Positions 1 through 6,671 of a stretch of DNA of 34,950 nt are shown here, piece by piece (position 1 is the stretch's first letter; every line of letters starts with the position of its first letter). A program made the translations under genes and the position numbers. A model generated the notes under the pieces. That model worked only from the letters and a program-made list of their open reading frames with translations. It did not search any database and had not been told where the DNA came from. Origin of the DNA: JBAWAP01 sp049589355 (GTDB lineage Bacteria > Chloroflexota > Anaerolineae > VGOG01); contig JBAWAP010000387.1 in assembly GCA_049589355.1 (NCBI GenBank), positions 1-34,950 on the forward strand, in the 5' to 3' direction.

Positions 1-1035
1 GGGGTAGGCAATATCGGGCGGCGTTTCTTGGAGATACTCGCTCGCAAGGAGGAGACCCTGCGTGCCCGATACAGCTTGGAGTTGGTACTGGTCGGGGCAG
101 CAGACACCTCCGGCGCGGCTATAGCTATCGAAGGTCTCGACCCGTTACAGGTGATCCATCTAAAACGGGAGGGCCAGGGAGTGGCCGCCTATCCACTGTT
201 TGGCAGGGCCGGTATGGAAGCTGTGGAGTTGGTGCAGCAGGCTCAACCAGACGTCCTGCTCGAGGCCTCGCCCACCAACCTGCGGGATGGGCAGCCAGGG
301 CTTGACTGCATGGAGGAGGCATTGCGGCGAGGGATGCATGTGGTGACGTCCAACAAAGGCCCCCTGGTGCTGGCCTATTCCCGGCTGGCCAAGCTGTCAG
401 CAGAGAAGGGAGTCAGGCTGGCCTTCAGCGGGGCGGTGGCGGGGGGACTGCCCACGGTCAACATCGGGCGGAGAGACCTGGCCGGCTCTGAGATCCTGCG
501 GCTGGAGGGCATCCTGAACCTGACCACCAACTACATCCTGACCCAGATGGCGGAGAGGGGCAAGTCCTACGCGGAGGCCCTGGCCGAGGCCCAGGCGCAG
601 GGCCACGCCGAGGCCGATCCCAGCCTGGACGTAGAGGGTTGGGATGCGGCTAACAAGCTGGTGATCATGGCCCAGAGCGTGCTCGGCCAGGCGGCCAAGC
701 TGGAAGACGTGGAGGTTGAAGGCATCACCGGCATCGGGCCTGAGGAGTTGAAGCAAGCCAAGGACAACAGCAAGGTCATCAAGCTGATAGCCAAGGCAGA
801 GAGGGAAAATGGCGGCTATCACCTGAGTGTGCGACCCACTTGGCTAGACCTATCCCATCCTCTCGCCCGCCTCACCGCTCACCAGATGGGCATCGTCTAC
901 TACACCGACATCAATGGCACCATCGCGGCCACCATCGTCGAAGAGGACCCCATGCCCACGGCAGCGGCCATGCTCAGGGACTTGATCAACATTTATGCGA
1001 TTTACGATTTGCGATTTGCGATTGCCGATTTGTAA
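1..1035 (+). CDS. hom: Homoserine dehydrogenase, 5' end outside window
   Basis: NAD(P)-dependent enzyme that reduces aspartate semialdehyde to homoserine on the route to threonine and methionine; cytoplasmic. The reading frame is open from base 1 and begins with the end of the Rossmann motif (GVGNIGRRFLEIL), so the start codon lies upstream and the TTG at 28 is not the real start. Family signatures seen are TSNKGPL, the substrate-side stretch FSGAVAGGLP and LEGILNLTTNYIL, followed by the helical GHAEADPSLDVEGWDAANKL. There is no C-terminal ACT domain, so this is the short form without obvious threonine feedback. The last codons (after DLINIYAIYD) lie in a repeat shared with 2028-2068, so the native C-terminus was probably replaced. 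Family call is certain; subtype is inferred. Confidence 0.93.
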   Translation, partial: GVGNIGRRFLEILARKEETLRARYSLELVLVGAADTSGAAIAIEGLDPLQVIHLKREGQGVAAYPLFGRAGMEAVELVQQAQPDVLLEASPTNLRDGQPGLDCMEEALRRGMHVVTSNKGPLVLAYSRLAKLSAEKGVRLAFSGAVAGGLPTVNIGRRDLAGSEILRLEGILNLTTNYILTQMAERGKSYAEALAEAQAQGHAEADPSLDVEGWDAANKLVIMAQSVLGQAAKLEDVEVEGITGIGPEELKQAKDNSKVIKLIAKAERENGGYHLSVRPTWLDLSHPLARLTAHQMGIVYYTDINGTIAATIVEEDPMPTAAAMLRDLINIYAIYDLRFAIADL

Positions 1036-1052
1036 ATCGAAAATCGGCAATC
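1020..1052. repeat. 12-bp perfect inverted repeat spanning the hom stop codon
   Basis: GATTGCCGATTT at 1020-1031 pairs perfectly with AAATCGGCAATC at 1041-1052 around a 9-nt loop. The hom stop codon (1033-1035) is in the loop. It sits between convergent genes (hom + and the prenyltransferase -), so it could stop transcription from both sides, but no long U tract follows. Half of it belongs to the 41-nt repeat at 1026-1066. Confidence 0.7.
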
Positions 1053-1066
1053 GGCAATCAAAAATC
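1026..1066 (+). repeat. 41-nt dispersed repeat, copy 1
   Basis: Nearly identical to 2028-2068 (differences only near the left end and at one base near the right end). It is rich in AATCGGCAATCG units. The copies lie on either side of the prenyltransferase gene, about 1 kb apart and in the same orientation. This copy supplies the last hom codons and the stop. Confidence 0.8.
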
Positions 1067-1077
1067 GGTGGTGGTGA

Positions 1078-2013
1078 TCAGATGCCCAGCACGGTTGCCA
1101 GCACGTAGCCGACTGTTAGCAGGGCATCAGTGGCCAGGATGGTCAACACGTTGGCTCCCAGGGCGGGGACGAGCTGTGGGATGTCGTCGTAGTGCTGCAG
1201 CGCGCCTCGAATCGCCTTCATCGCCAGGGGCACCATCAGGAGGACGACGAGCGCGGGCCAGGGCATAAGCCTGAAAACCACTCCCAGCACGATGCTCAGG
1301 TAAGTGCACGCCAGCAAAAGAGTGTAAAGCCGGCCCGCTCTTCTTCTCCCTAAAGCCATCACCAGGTTGCGCCTCCCGACTTGCATGTCGGCCTCCACGT
1401 CTGGGAACTCGTTAAGGAGCAGGAGGTTGGCAGTGAGGAAGCCAGGCGCCAGCGAGGCGACGATGACCTCCCAGGTATATTGCCCGGTCTGCACGTAGTA
1501 GGCCCCCAGCACCACCAGCGAGCCCAGCCCCAAACCGGCGGATAATTCGCCGATCTGCCAGCGCGAGATATACGGCGTGTAGAAGTAAGCGAACAGCCCT
1601 CCCAGCAAGATCACCGGGATCAGACCACAGCCCTGGACGACGACGAAATAGGTTCCGATCGCCGCGTCTATAAAGAGGCAGGCCACTCCCAGCAGATAGG
1701 TCTTCCTAGGCTCGATCAGGCCAGCGGTCAGGATGCCGCTCCCTCCACTGAAAGGCGTCTTCTGCGTTTCAAAGTCCAGCCCGCTCCTGTAGTCAAAATA
1801 CTCGTTGAACACATTGACGCCCACGTGCGCCAGGATCGCCCCCACCCAGGCCAGCAAGAAGTACCCCCAATTGAAGCTCCCATCGTGCCAGGCGATGGCT
1901 GTCCCGATGGGCGCCAACACCAGGCTCAGCGCCAGAAACGGCCCCCTGATTTCCAGGAACCAGGTCTTGAGAGAACCTGGCGCGAGATCCGCAGATGTCA
2001 TCTGCTCGCTCAT
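1078..2013 (-). CDS. UbiA-family prenyltransferase, MenA-like
   Basis: Integral membrane enzyme that transfers a polyprenyl chain from its diphosphate to an aromatic or similar acceptor. The closest known style is MenA (1,4-dihydroxy-2-naphthoate, menaquinone synthesis), but the acceptor cannot be read from sequence. The 311-residue protein has both Asp-rich motifs: NEYFDYRSGLD in the first cytoplasmic loop region and NEFPDVEADMQVGRRN in the second. About eight to nine hydrophobic segments are visible. The ATG at 2013 is chosen over upstream in-frame codons because GAGGAGG sits 6-7 bases before it; the upstream extension would be encoded by the dispersed repeat. It lies downstream of arfB on the same strand with a 54-bp gap filled by that repeat. 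No other menaquinone genes are in the window. Confidence 0.87.
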   Translation of the reverse strand: MSEQMTSADLAPGSLKTWFLEIRGPFLALSLVLAPIGTAIAWHDGSFNWGYFLLAWVGAILAHVGVNVFNEYFDYRSGLDFETQKTPFSGGSGILTAGLIEPRKTYLLGVACLFIDAAIGTYFVVVQGCGLIPVILLGGLFAYFYTPYISRWQIGELSAGLGLGSLVVLGAYYVQTGQYTWEVIVASLAPGFLTANLLLLNEFPDVEADMQVGRRNLVMALGRRRAGRLYTLLLACTYLSIVLGVVFRLMPWPALVVLLMVPLAMKAIRGALQHYDDIPQLVPALGANVLTILATDALLTVGYVLATVLGI

Positions 2014-2027
2014 TGAAGCCTCCTCTT

Positions 2028-2068
2028 CGATTTCTGAATCGAAAATCGGCAATCGGCAATCGAAAATC
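2028..2068 (+). repeat. 41-nt dispersed repeat, copy 2
   Basis: Second copy of the repeat at 1026-1066, same orientation. It fills the gap between the arfB stop (2068-2070) and the prenyltransferase start region. Unlike copy 1 it lacks the left arm needed for the 12-bp hairpin. Confidence 0.8.
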
Positions 2069-2502
2069 TAAGGGTCGGGCTGCACAGGGCGACGGTCCCG
2101 CTTGGTCTCGCCGCGACGGTGCTTGGTTCTCAGTCGTCGCTCGCGAGCCGCCCGCGTGGGAAGGGTAGGCAGCCGTCGCTTCGGAACCCGCAAAGCTTCA
2201 CGCATCAGCACTTGAAAGCGTTCCACCACCTCTTCCCGGTTGCGGAGCTGGCTGCGGGTCTCCTGAGAGACCAGGTGCAAGATGCCCTCCTTGTCAATGC
2301 GCGATCTCAGCTTTCTGAGCACTCGCTGCCGCTGCGTCTCGTTGAGGCTGGGCGAGTTGGCCACGTCGAACAGTAGCTCCACCTGAGTGGCGGAGCGGTT
2401 AACGTGCTGCCCGCCAGGCCCGCTGCTGCGCGCGAACCGAAAGCGCAGCTCGGACATGGGGATGGACACGGTGTTTGTGATGTGCACGATGCTATCGTTC
2501 AT
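2068..2502 (-). CDS. arfB: Peptidyl-tRNA hydrolase ArfB (ribosome rescue)
   Basis: Releases nascent peptides from ribosomes stalled on mRNAs lacking a stop codon. The 144-residue protein carries the release-factor catalytic loop SSGPGGQHVN, with the GGQ that positions water for ester hydrolysis. It ends in a strongly basic tail (RRLRTKHRRGETKRDRR) that in the family enters the empty mRNA channel. There is no stop-codon recognition domain and the size is typical of ArfB/YaeJ. The ATG at 2502 is preferred to an upstream TTG at 2523; its ribosome binding site is modest (GGGG about 12 bases away). It may be cotranscribed with the prenyltransferase. Confidence 0.92.
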   Translation of the reverse strand: MNDSIVHITNTVSIPMSELRFRFARSSGPGGQHVNRSATQVELLFDVANSPSLNETQRQRVLRKLRSRIDKEGILHLVSQETRSQLRNREEVVERFQVLMREALRVPKRRLPTLPTRAARERRLRTKHRRGETKRDRRPVQPDP

Positions 2503-2558
2503 GACTGACAAAACCCCATTCAAAACTTCGCAAGCTCGAATTACAAGCGAGCAACTCC

Positions 2559-2795
2559 TTACACGAGCCTAACGATTGCGAAGAGGGCCTGCGTCAGTGA
2601 TGGCGGCTTCGATTTCCCCAACGCCCACGCTAGGTCCTCCATCATCGCTTGATGTTGACGCTCGGCTAGCTCAACCCAGTCAATCCCCACTGCCTCGATG
2701 GCCTCATTGCGGCCGATCTCCCCTCGCAGATAGTGCCCCAGGATCCGCTCACGCCACAGTTGGCGCACACCCGTTCGGAAAGCCAGGGTTAACAC
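2559..2795 (-). CDS. Small helical protein of unknown function, N-terminus uncertain
   Basis: Not a family I can name. About 78 residues from a GTG at 2795, predicted all-helical, with the conserved-looking stretch GRNEAIEAVGIDWVELAERQ followed by HQAMMEDLAWALG, the style of small antitoxin-like or HTH-like proteins. The frame is open back to the TGA of the SIR2-like gene (2856-2858) and is the same frame as that gene; the intervening codons (NRPEAEVLTLAF) look protein-like, so the true start may be upstream or the 5' end may be lost. No good ribosome binding site is seen before the GTG. It could be a partner of the SIR2-like gene or a truncated remnant. Confidence 0.5.
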   Translation of the reverse strand: MLTLAFRTGVRQLWRERILGHYLRGEIGRNEAIEAVGIDWVELAERQHQAMMEDLAWALGKSKPPSLTQALFAIVRLV

Positions 2796-2855
2796 TTCGG
2801 CCTCAGGCCTATTCGTCTCCCGAACGATGTGGGTCAGAGGAGCTTCTCCGGCACC

Positions 2856-3902
2856 TCATGCCCCAACTATTCGTTCCCTGACATAACGGGTGAAGCCGAT
2901 GGGCAGGTACTCGATCTCTCCAAACAGACGCCGATACCTCTCCTCGGCCTCGGTGCCAGCCCCCTCCCTGTCCACGACAATGACTGTCGGTCTCTGACCG
3001 CGCTGACTCCAGCAATTGTACGTAGCCCGCTTGATCATGCACTTGATCTCCACATCGGCGTCAGCCAGCGAGTAACCGATAAAGACCACCCGATCCGCAC
3101 GCGTTATCCTTTCTTCAGCATTGCGCCAGACCTGTAGCAGCAATCCATTTGCGTAGTCCTTGAGCAATGTGGGGGTGATGATCAAAGCCTGGTAAGGTAA
3201 ATGGCACCGAAGGCAAACCGCAGCCTCTTCTTCATCAAAGATCCGTAGAACTCCCTTTTCAGCCAGGGTCACGTCAAGCGCCTGACAGTTCGGGCAATAG
3301 AGCCAGTTCAAAGAACCGTGCAGCTTGTATAAATCACGCGACAGCTCTGCCTGGTGAGCGCGAGCAGGTTCGTAATGCTCATCGGGGTACCAGTGATAGA
3401 AGAGACGAATGTCCACACCATAGTTCACCCGCCGTGGTCCGAACTCTTGCGCCAAAGCGGTATCCACGATGATGTCGTAGTTGAGGGAGATGATGGCATC
3501 CTCCTCGGTTAGACAGTGCGCCAGGTCGCGAGTGGCGTGTCTATCCATCTCCAGCCACTCCAACGTGTCTTTGAGCAGGCGCGCGATCAGGTAGACCAGA
3601 TCTTCACGCAACGCTTGCACCCTCTGAAGCGGATAGTTGGCTGACAGAGGGCGATTCTGCACCACACACAGGTCGAGTTGGCTCAGTACATCCTCCAGTC
3701 GCGGAAGGATGGCCTGAATGCTTTGAGCGTCGGATGGGAGTGGCGAGCCCAGATAAAAGTCCGATACGAACTCGTACACGTTTCGAATTCTGGGATCTTG
3801 CGCAGAGTGCGCGAATGCCAAGGGTAAGAAATCGTTCATGAGCGGTGCCCGTGGAGCCACTGCTTTGGTCGCTCCTGCTCCCAGGATATATACTGTAGAC
3901 AT
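2856..3902 (-). CDS. SIR2-like NAD-binding protein (defence-type)
   Basis: The 348-residue protein has the SIR2 fold signatures: N-terminal ILGAGATKAVAPRAP (the GAG-A-S/T loop), SLNYDIIVD around residue 140 (the SxNxD region), and KLHGSLNWL, with the His that is catalytic in sirtuins. A CPNC...CLRC four-Cys zinc site follows at roughly 205-235, then GYSLADADVE near the C-terminus. Proteins of this SIR2_2 type in bacterial islands commonly cleave NAD+ during abortive phage defence rather than deacetylate proteins; that role is inferred here from context. A strong AAGGAG ribosome binding site precedes the ATG at 3902. Upstream, after 50 bp, lies tail-box A (3953-4075). Downstream, a small ORF continues in the same frame after the stop. 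Confidence 0.85.
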   Translation of the reverse strand: MSTVYILGAGATKAVAPRAPLMNDFLPLAFAHSAQDPRIRNVYEFVSDFYLGSPLPSDAQSIQAILPRLEDVLSQLDLCVVQNRPLSANYPLQRVQALREDLVYLIARLLKDTLEWLEMDRHATRDLAHCLTEEDAIISLNYDIIVDTALAQEFGPRRVNYGVDIRLFYHWYPDEHYEPARAHQAELSRDLYKLHGSLNWLYCPNCQALDVTLAEKGVLRIFDEEEAAVCLRCHLPYQALIITPTLLKDYANGLLLQVWRNAEERITRADRVVFIGYSLADADVEIKCMIKRATYNCWSQRGQRPTVIVVDREGAGTEAEERYRRLFGEIEYLPIGFTRYVRERIVGA

Positions 3903-3952
3903 GCTTGCATCTCCTTGCTTTCTTTAAGGCTGGACAGCAATTTTCTGCCCGG

Positions 3953-4075
3953 CTAGTTTCTCCCCTCCACCACCGCTATCTCTTCTTCCGTCAACCCATA
4001 GAGCCTGTACACGATCCGGTCAATGAGCCGATCCGTGGCTTCGATGCGAGACCGCTGGGCGATGAAGTCGCCCAG
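3953..4075 (-). pseudogene. Tail-box A: 3' end of a restriction/methylase-type gene
   Basis: Forty sense codons and a TAG stop, with no start. The translation is LGDFIAQRSRIEATD, then RLIDRIVYRLYGLTEEEIAV, then VEGRN. I recognise this as the C-terminus typical of Eco57I/PglX-like methylase or restriction proteins, from memory and not from a search. It is cut upstream by a TAG at the edge of a hairpin array. It is the best-preserved of six related tails in this island and lies 50 bp upstream of the SIR2-like start. Confidence 0.7.
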
Positions 4076-4180
4076 CTACAAAGCGGCGCCCGATGAAATC
4101 GGGCTCCTATCCAATCTGCCGGGGTCAAAGCCCCATTGATGGGGCACTGCTCCGTAGCCCGACGACTTCATCGTCGGGCG
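4056..4180. repeat. Array of four short REP-like hairpins
   Basis: Four consecutive palindromes with short loops and different stems: GGGCGA/TCGCCC (4057-4073), CCCGAT/ATCGGG (4089-4103), GCCCCAT/ATGGGGC (4130-4145) and GCCCGACGA/TCGTCGGGC (4157-4179). Each is flanked on one side by a GTAG/GTAGC- or GGAGC-like sequence. Stems differ but keep pairing, and three of the four loops keep the TGAA/TTCA core. The same shape recurs at 9271-9290, 12184-12203 and 12221-12239. The first hairpin also encodes part of tail-box A. Confidence 0.7.
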
Positions 4181-4201
4181 GGCCTGCTACCACCCCGACC
4201 G

Positions 4202-4325
4202 CCCCTCCACCACCCCAATCTCCCCCTGTCAACCCATACACCAGCCGTCTATCGTCGGTGGCCTCGATCAGCCACTGGTAGAGTTGCTTGTCAGCGGTGA
4301 TGGTGGCGGCAGTGAGTTTGCGATG
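4202..4325 (-). pseudogene. Tail-box B: decayed methylase-type tail
   Basis: It begins directly after the HicB stop codon and in its frame. The translation HRKLTAATITADKQLYQWL then IEATDDRRLVYGLT resembles the region before and within the DALVYELYGLT tail, with a deletion between DD and LVY. The rest (EIGVVEG) continues only in a shifted frame, so it is a broken copy. It shares the GGTGTATGGGTTGAC and GTGGTGGAGGGG nucleotide blocks with the other boxes. The rest of the 3903-4325 gap holds only box A and the hairpin array. Confidence 0.6.
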
Positions 4326-4562
4326 TCAAGCAGGCAACCTCTGGGCTGCCACCTGGTATATCACTGGCCGATACCTGGGTTCTGGGATTGGTTTGCCCTC
4401 AGCCTGGGCCGCCTCAAGCCAGGCTGATTTGGCGATCTTGACCTGCCTGAGTGCCTCCTCGGGCGTATCCCCGAAGGCGGAACAGGCTTCCAGGTCAGGG
4501 ATGTCCGCAATATACCCATCGTCGTCTTCGCTATAGAAAATGTTGATGTGATAATCCTTCAT
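4326..4562 (-). CDS. HicB-family antitoxin, solitary
   Basis: 78 residues, MKDYHINIFYSEDDDGYIADIPDLEACSAFGDTPEEAL, the partial RNase-H-like fold of HicB: a beta hairpin with DDDGYIADIPDL, then G-x-T-PEEAL and a helix. In HicAB modules HicB blocks the mRNA-cleaving HicA toxin and represses the operon. No HicA (small dsRNA-binding-like protein) is found on either side, so it is an orphan. There is no separate C-terminal DNA-binding domain. Its ATG overlaps the end of tail-box C, and the ribosome binding site is weak. A different, non-TA role is possible. Confidence 0.85.
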   Translation of the reverse strand: MKDYHINIFYSEDDDGYIADIPDLEACSAFGDTPEEALRQVKIAKSAWLEAAQAEGKPIPEPRYRPVIYQVAAQRLPA

Positions 4563-4565
4563 GAC

Positions 4566-4619
4566 TCAACAACCCACACAACTCATACACCAGCGCGTCA
4601 ATCTCTGCGCGTCGGTGCT
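4566..4619 (-). pseudogene. Tail-box C: truncated methylase-type tail
   Basis: The frame reads KHRRAEIDALVYELCGLL and then loses the TEEEIAVVE part, running into the HicB start. Related at nucleotide level to boxes A, D and F (GACGCGCTGGTGTATGAGTT). One end merges with the inverted repeat at 4618. Confidence 0.55.
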
Positions 4620-4706
4620 TTGGATCACGAAACAAGCGAAAAACCACGAAAAGCACGAAACCCTTTCGCGCCTTTCGTTTCCTTTCGTGTCATTCGTGAT
4701 CCAAAG
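4618..4706. repeat. 89-bp inverted-repeat element
   Basis: CTTTGGATCACGAA (4618-4631) and TTCGTGATCCAAAG (4693-4706) are exact reverse complements. The interior is rich in CACGAAA/TTTCGTG words and can fold further (CGAAA...TTTCG). It lies exactly between tail-boxes C and D and overlaps the last codons of D. It has MITE-like form but no coding capacity. Confidence 0.7.
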
Positions 4707-4786
4707 TCTCCACCACCGCTATCTCCTCCTCCGTCAACCCATACAACTCGTACACCAGTGCGTCGTTGTGCCAACTATCGGTCACG
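4690..4786 (-). pseudogene. Tail-box D: methylase-type tail abutting the DUF262 stop
   Basis: The frame reads TDSWHNDALVYELYGLT then EEEIAVVETLDHE and a TGA stop. It starts within the DUF262 gene's stop codon but in another frame. This is the cleanest match to the consensus tail. The last four residues are encoded by the left arm of the 89-bp inverted repeat, which replaced the native end. Confidence 0.7.
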
Positions 4787-6533
4787 CCTGTAAATACTTG
4801 CGTAACGTTGCGAGAATGCACCGTTCGCGGTGTTTCAGGAATGTATCGTACTTATCGTTCTCCAGCGCAGCGAGTGCGTCTTTGTCAATGAAATGGCTGG
4901 CCATGATCTCAGTTTTGTGAACCGATGGCACGATTTCGGGTATGTACGCACTTGGCCAACGGTCATGGATTGACCTATGGGTTCCTTCGGAAATCAAGGT
5001 GCGATTCAGAATGGTGTTGATTTCTTCGCTTCCGTATTTGTGATGCTCGCCAGTGTCGTTGGTTTTCTTCCTCGCTAAGCGGCTTTGTGGGAAGATGTGA
5101 TGGTCTTCCAAGGTATAGAATGCGATAGCATCGCCAGTGCGGAAGTCTTTGGCCCCTCTGATGGCGAGCAGGTTTACCACGCCCTTGTAAACTGCGCTTC
5201 TGCGAGACACGCTGTGGAGAGAAAAGTTCTCGTCTGCCAAAATCTCCTTATCTATATCCTTAAAGACTTCAGGCTGAATGGAGACATCCTTAAAGTGCTT
5301 GAGCAATTCTTGAAAATCTTGATGAGCTGTGCTCTCCACTGCGCCAGCATAGCGTTCCAGAAAGATAGAACCCCAGTACCATTTCCTGACGGCCTCGTAG
5401 GCCTTGTAATCCAAGTTATGTGTCTTGATGTGATGCAGTAGAGCGGCAAGGACAGGGATCATGGTGGAATAGGGAAGCCATTTGGGATCAAATACTCCGA
5501 AACCGTCTTCATTTTCGGCAACAATTCTGTCCAATGCATCTTGGATACAATCTACAGCCAATTTCCAGTCCGCCTTGAAGTTCTCAGGCGAAAGGTTTAT
5601 CAGAGTCTTTCGTTTGACGTCCTGCCCACGAATGAGGGCTATAGTTCGCAAGATGAACACCCCAAAGGGGTCAGTCTCCCCTTCAGAGAATTTCTTGAGT
5701 CGATCGCAGCTTTCGTTCGCTTTCTCCCACAGATCACGAAGCTTTATGCCGTCCTTGTACAAACGGGCCGTCGCCAGATCGAAGACAGAGAGCGGTACAC
5801 CAGTGCTGTTCATTTTCTCAAAGACGGTACAGATTTCGTCAATCGCTGTCGTGTCGTCTGACTTGACTATGGGAAACACGATAATGGCTACCTCGAGATT
5901 GTAAAGGTTATTAATGACCTCTTCCCACTTATGGATGGCATCTTGATGTTGCCGCCACGCGTCCCTCTCTGAGAACTCTCCCTTCTCATAGAGCCAGTTC
6001 TGGTAATTCCTGAGCCATGTGGGCCAGCGAGAGGAGTGGAGTTCTGTGAACGGAATGATCAGTGTCTCGAACTGATGCTCCTTTCCCAGTTTATATTTGC
6101 ACCAATCAGACCTTTCACTAGAGACTGTTTTGTCGTCAATCTCACCCTTCTCAAGCTTGTTGAGATCAAGAAAGAAGTGATAGCGATAACTCGTATTCTT
6201 GAGTGTGGCTTTCTCGCTCTCCGGCGCGTGGAAGACATAGTACAGTGACGTCAGTCGCTGCTGACCATCCAAGAGCATCCACTGCGGGCTGAGGGAACGA
6301 GGGTCTCTTTCCAGCCCTTCGACGGGACGAGGGGCAAATGGAACATTATCTCTGTCAATACAAAGCAAGATAAACGAACCGACGTAGTATCCTTTGAGGA
6401 TAGAGATCAGCAAATCCTCGACATCGTTCCGCCTCCAGACAAAAGAGCGTTGAAATTCTGGAAGAACAATGTCGGCAGCCTCGACCCCTTCGATGAGCCA
6501 CTTAAGTGGTTCGTCGCGAGTAGTTATGTTCAT
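4782..6533 (-). CDS. DUF262/DUF1524 protein, GmrSD-like restriction family
   Basis: The 583-residue protein has an N-terminal DUF262 (ParB/Srx-like nucleotide-binding) domain with PEFQRSFVWRRNDVEDLL near residue 25 and the hallmark LLDGQQRLTSLYYV near residue 85. The C-terminal DUF1524 HNH-type nuclease domain shows LEDHHIFPQSRLARK and downstream Asn-containing ILNRTLIS. In GmrSD these halves give NTP-dependent cleavage of modified DNA, so an anti-phage role is likely but inferred. The ATG at 6533 has an excellent GGAGG seven bases upstream. Both domains look intact. It is flanked by tail-box E upstream (38 bp) and box D immediately downstream. Confidence 0.88.
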   Translation of the reverse strand: MNITTRDEPLKWLIEGVEAADIVLPEFQRSFVWRRNDVEDLLISILKGYYVGSFILLCIDRDNVPFAPRPVEGLERDPRSLSPQWMLLDGQQRLTSLYYVFHAPESEKATLKNTSYRYHFFLDLNKLEKGEIDDKTVSSERSDWCKYKLGKEHQFETLIIPFTELHSSRWPTWLRNYQNWLYEKGEFSERDAWRQHQDAIHKWEEVINNLYNLEVAIIVFPIVKSDDTTAIDEICTVFEKMNSTGVPLSVFDLATARLYKDGIKLRDLWEKANESCDRLKKFSEGETDPFGVFILRTIALIRGQDVKRKTLINLSPENFKADWKLAVDCIQDALDRIVAENEDGFGVFDPKWLPYSTMIPVLAALLHHIKTHNLDYKAYEAVRKWYWGSIFLERYAGAVESTAHQDFQELLKHFKDVSIQPEVFKDIDKEILADENFSLHSVSRRSAVYKGVVNLLAIRGAKDFRTGDAIAFYTLEDHHIFPQSRLARKKTNDTGEHHKYGSEEINTILNRTLISEGTHRSIHDRWPSAYIPEIVPSVHKTEIMASHFIDKDALAALENDKYDTFLKHRERCILATLRKYLQA

Positions 6534-6571
6534 GCAAATACCTCCGCTGAAGTTATATTGTAGAGAAGCAG

Positions 6572-6640
6572 TTACTTTGGCTGACTGCCCTCCACTACCC
6601 GGATTTCCTCCTCCGGCAACTCATACATCTTTGTGGAAAT
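6572..6640 (-). pseudogene. Tail-box E: methylase-type tail
   Basis: The frame reads DLARISTKMYELPEEEI then RVVEGSQPK and a TAA stop, a variant of the consensus with PEEEIRVVEG in place of TEEEIAVVE. It has no start and is preceded closely by the stop of the YbjN-like gene. It lies 38 bp upstream of the DUF262 gene. Confidence 0.6.
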
Positions 6641-6671
6641 TCGAGCAAGATCTCTGTTACAGGCTGAGGTC

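Noticed and set aside
4195..4800. Search for a HicA toxin next to HicB
   Set aside because: No dsRBD-like small ORF on either strand; only tail boxes and an inverted repeat flank the gene.
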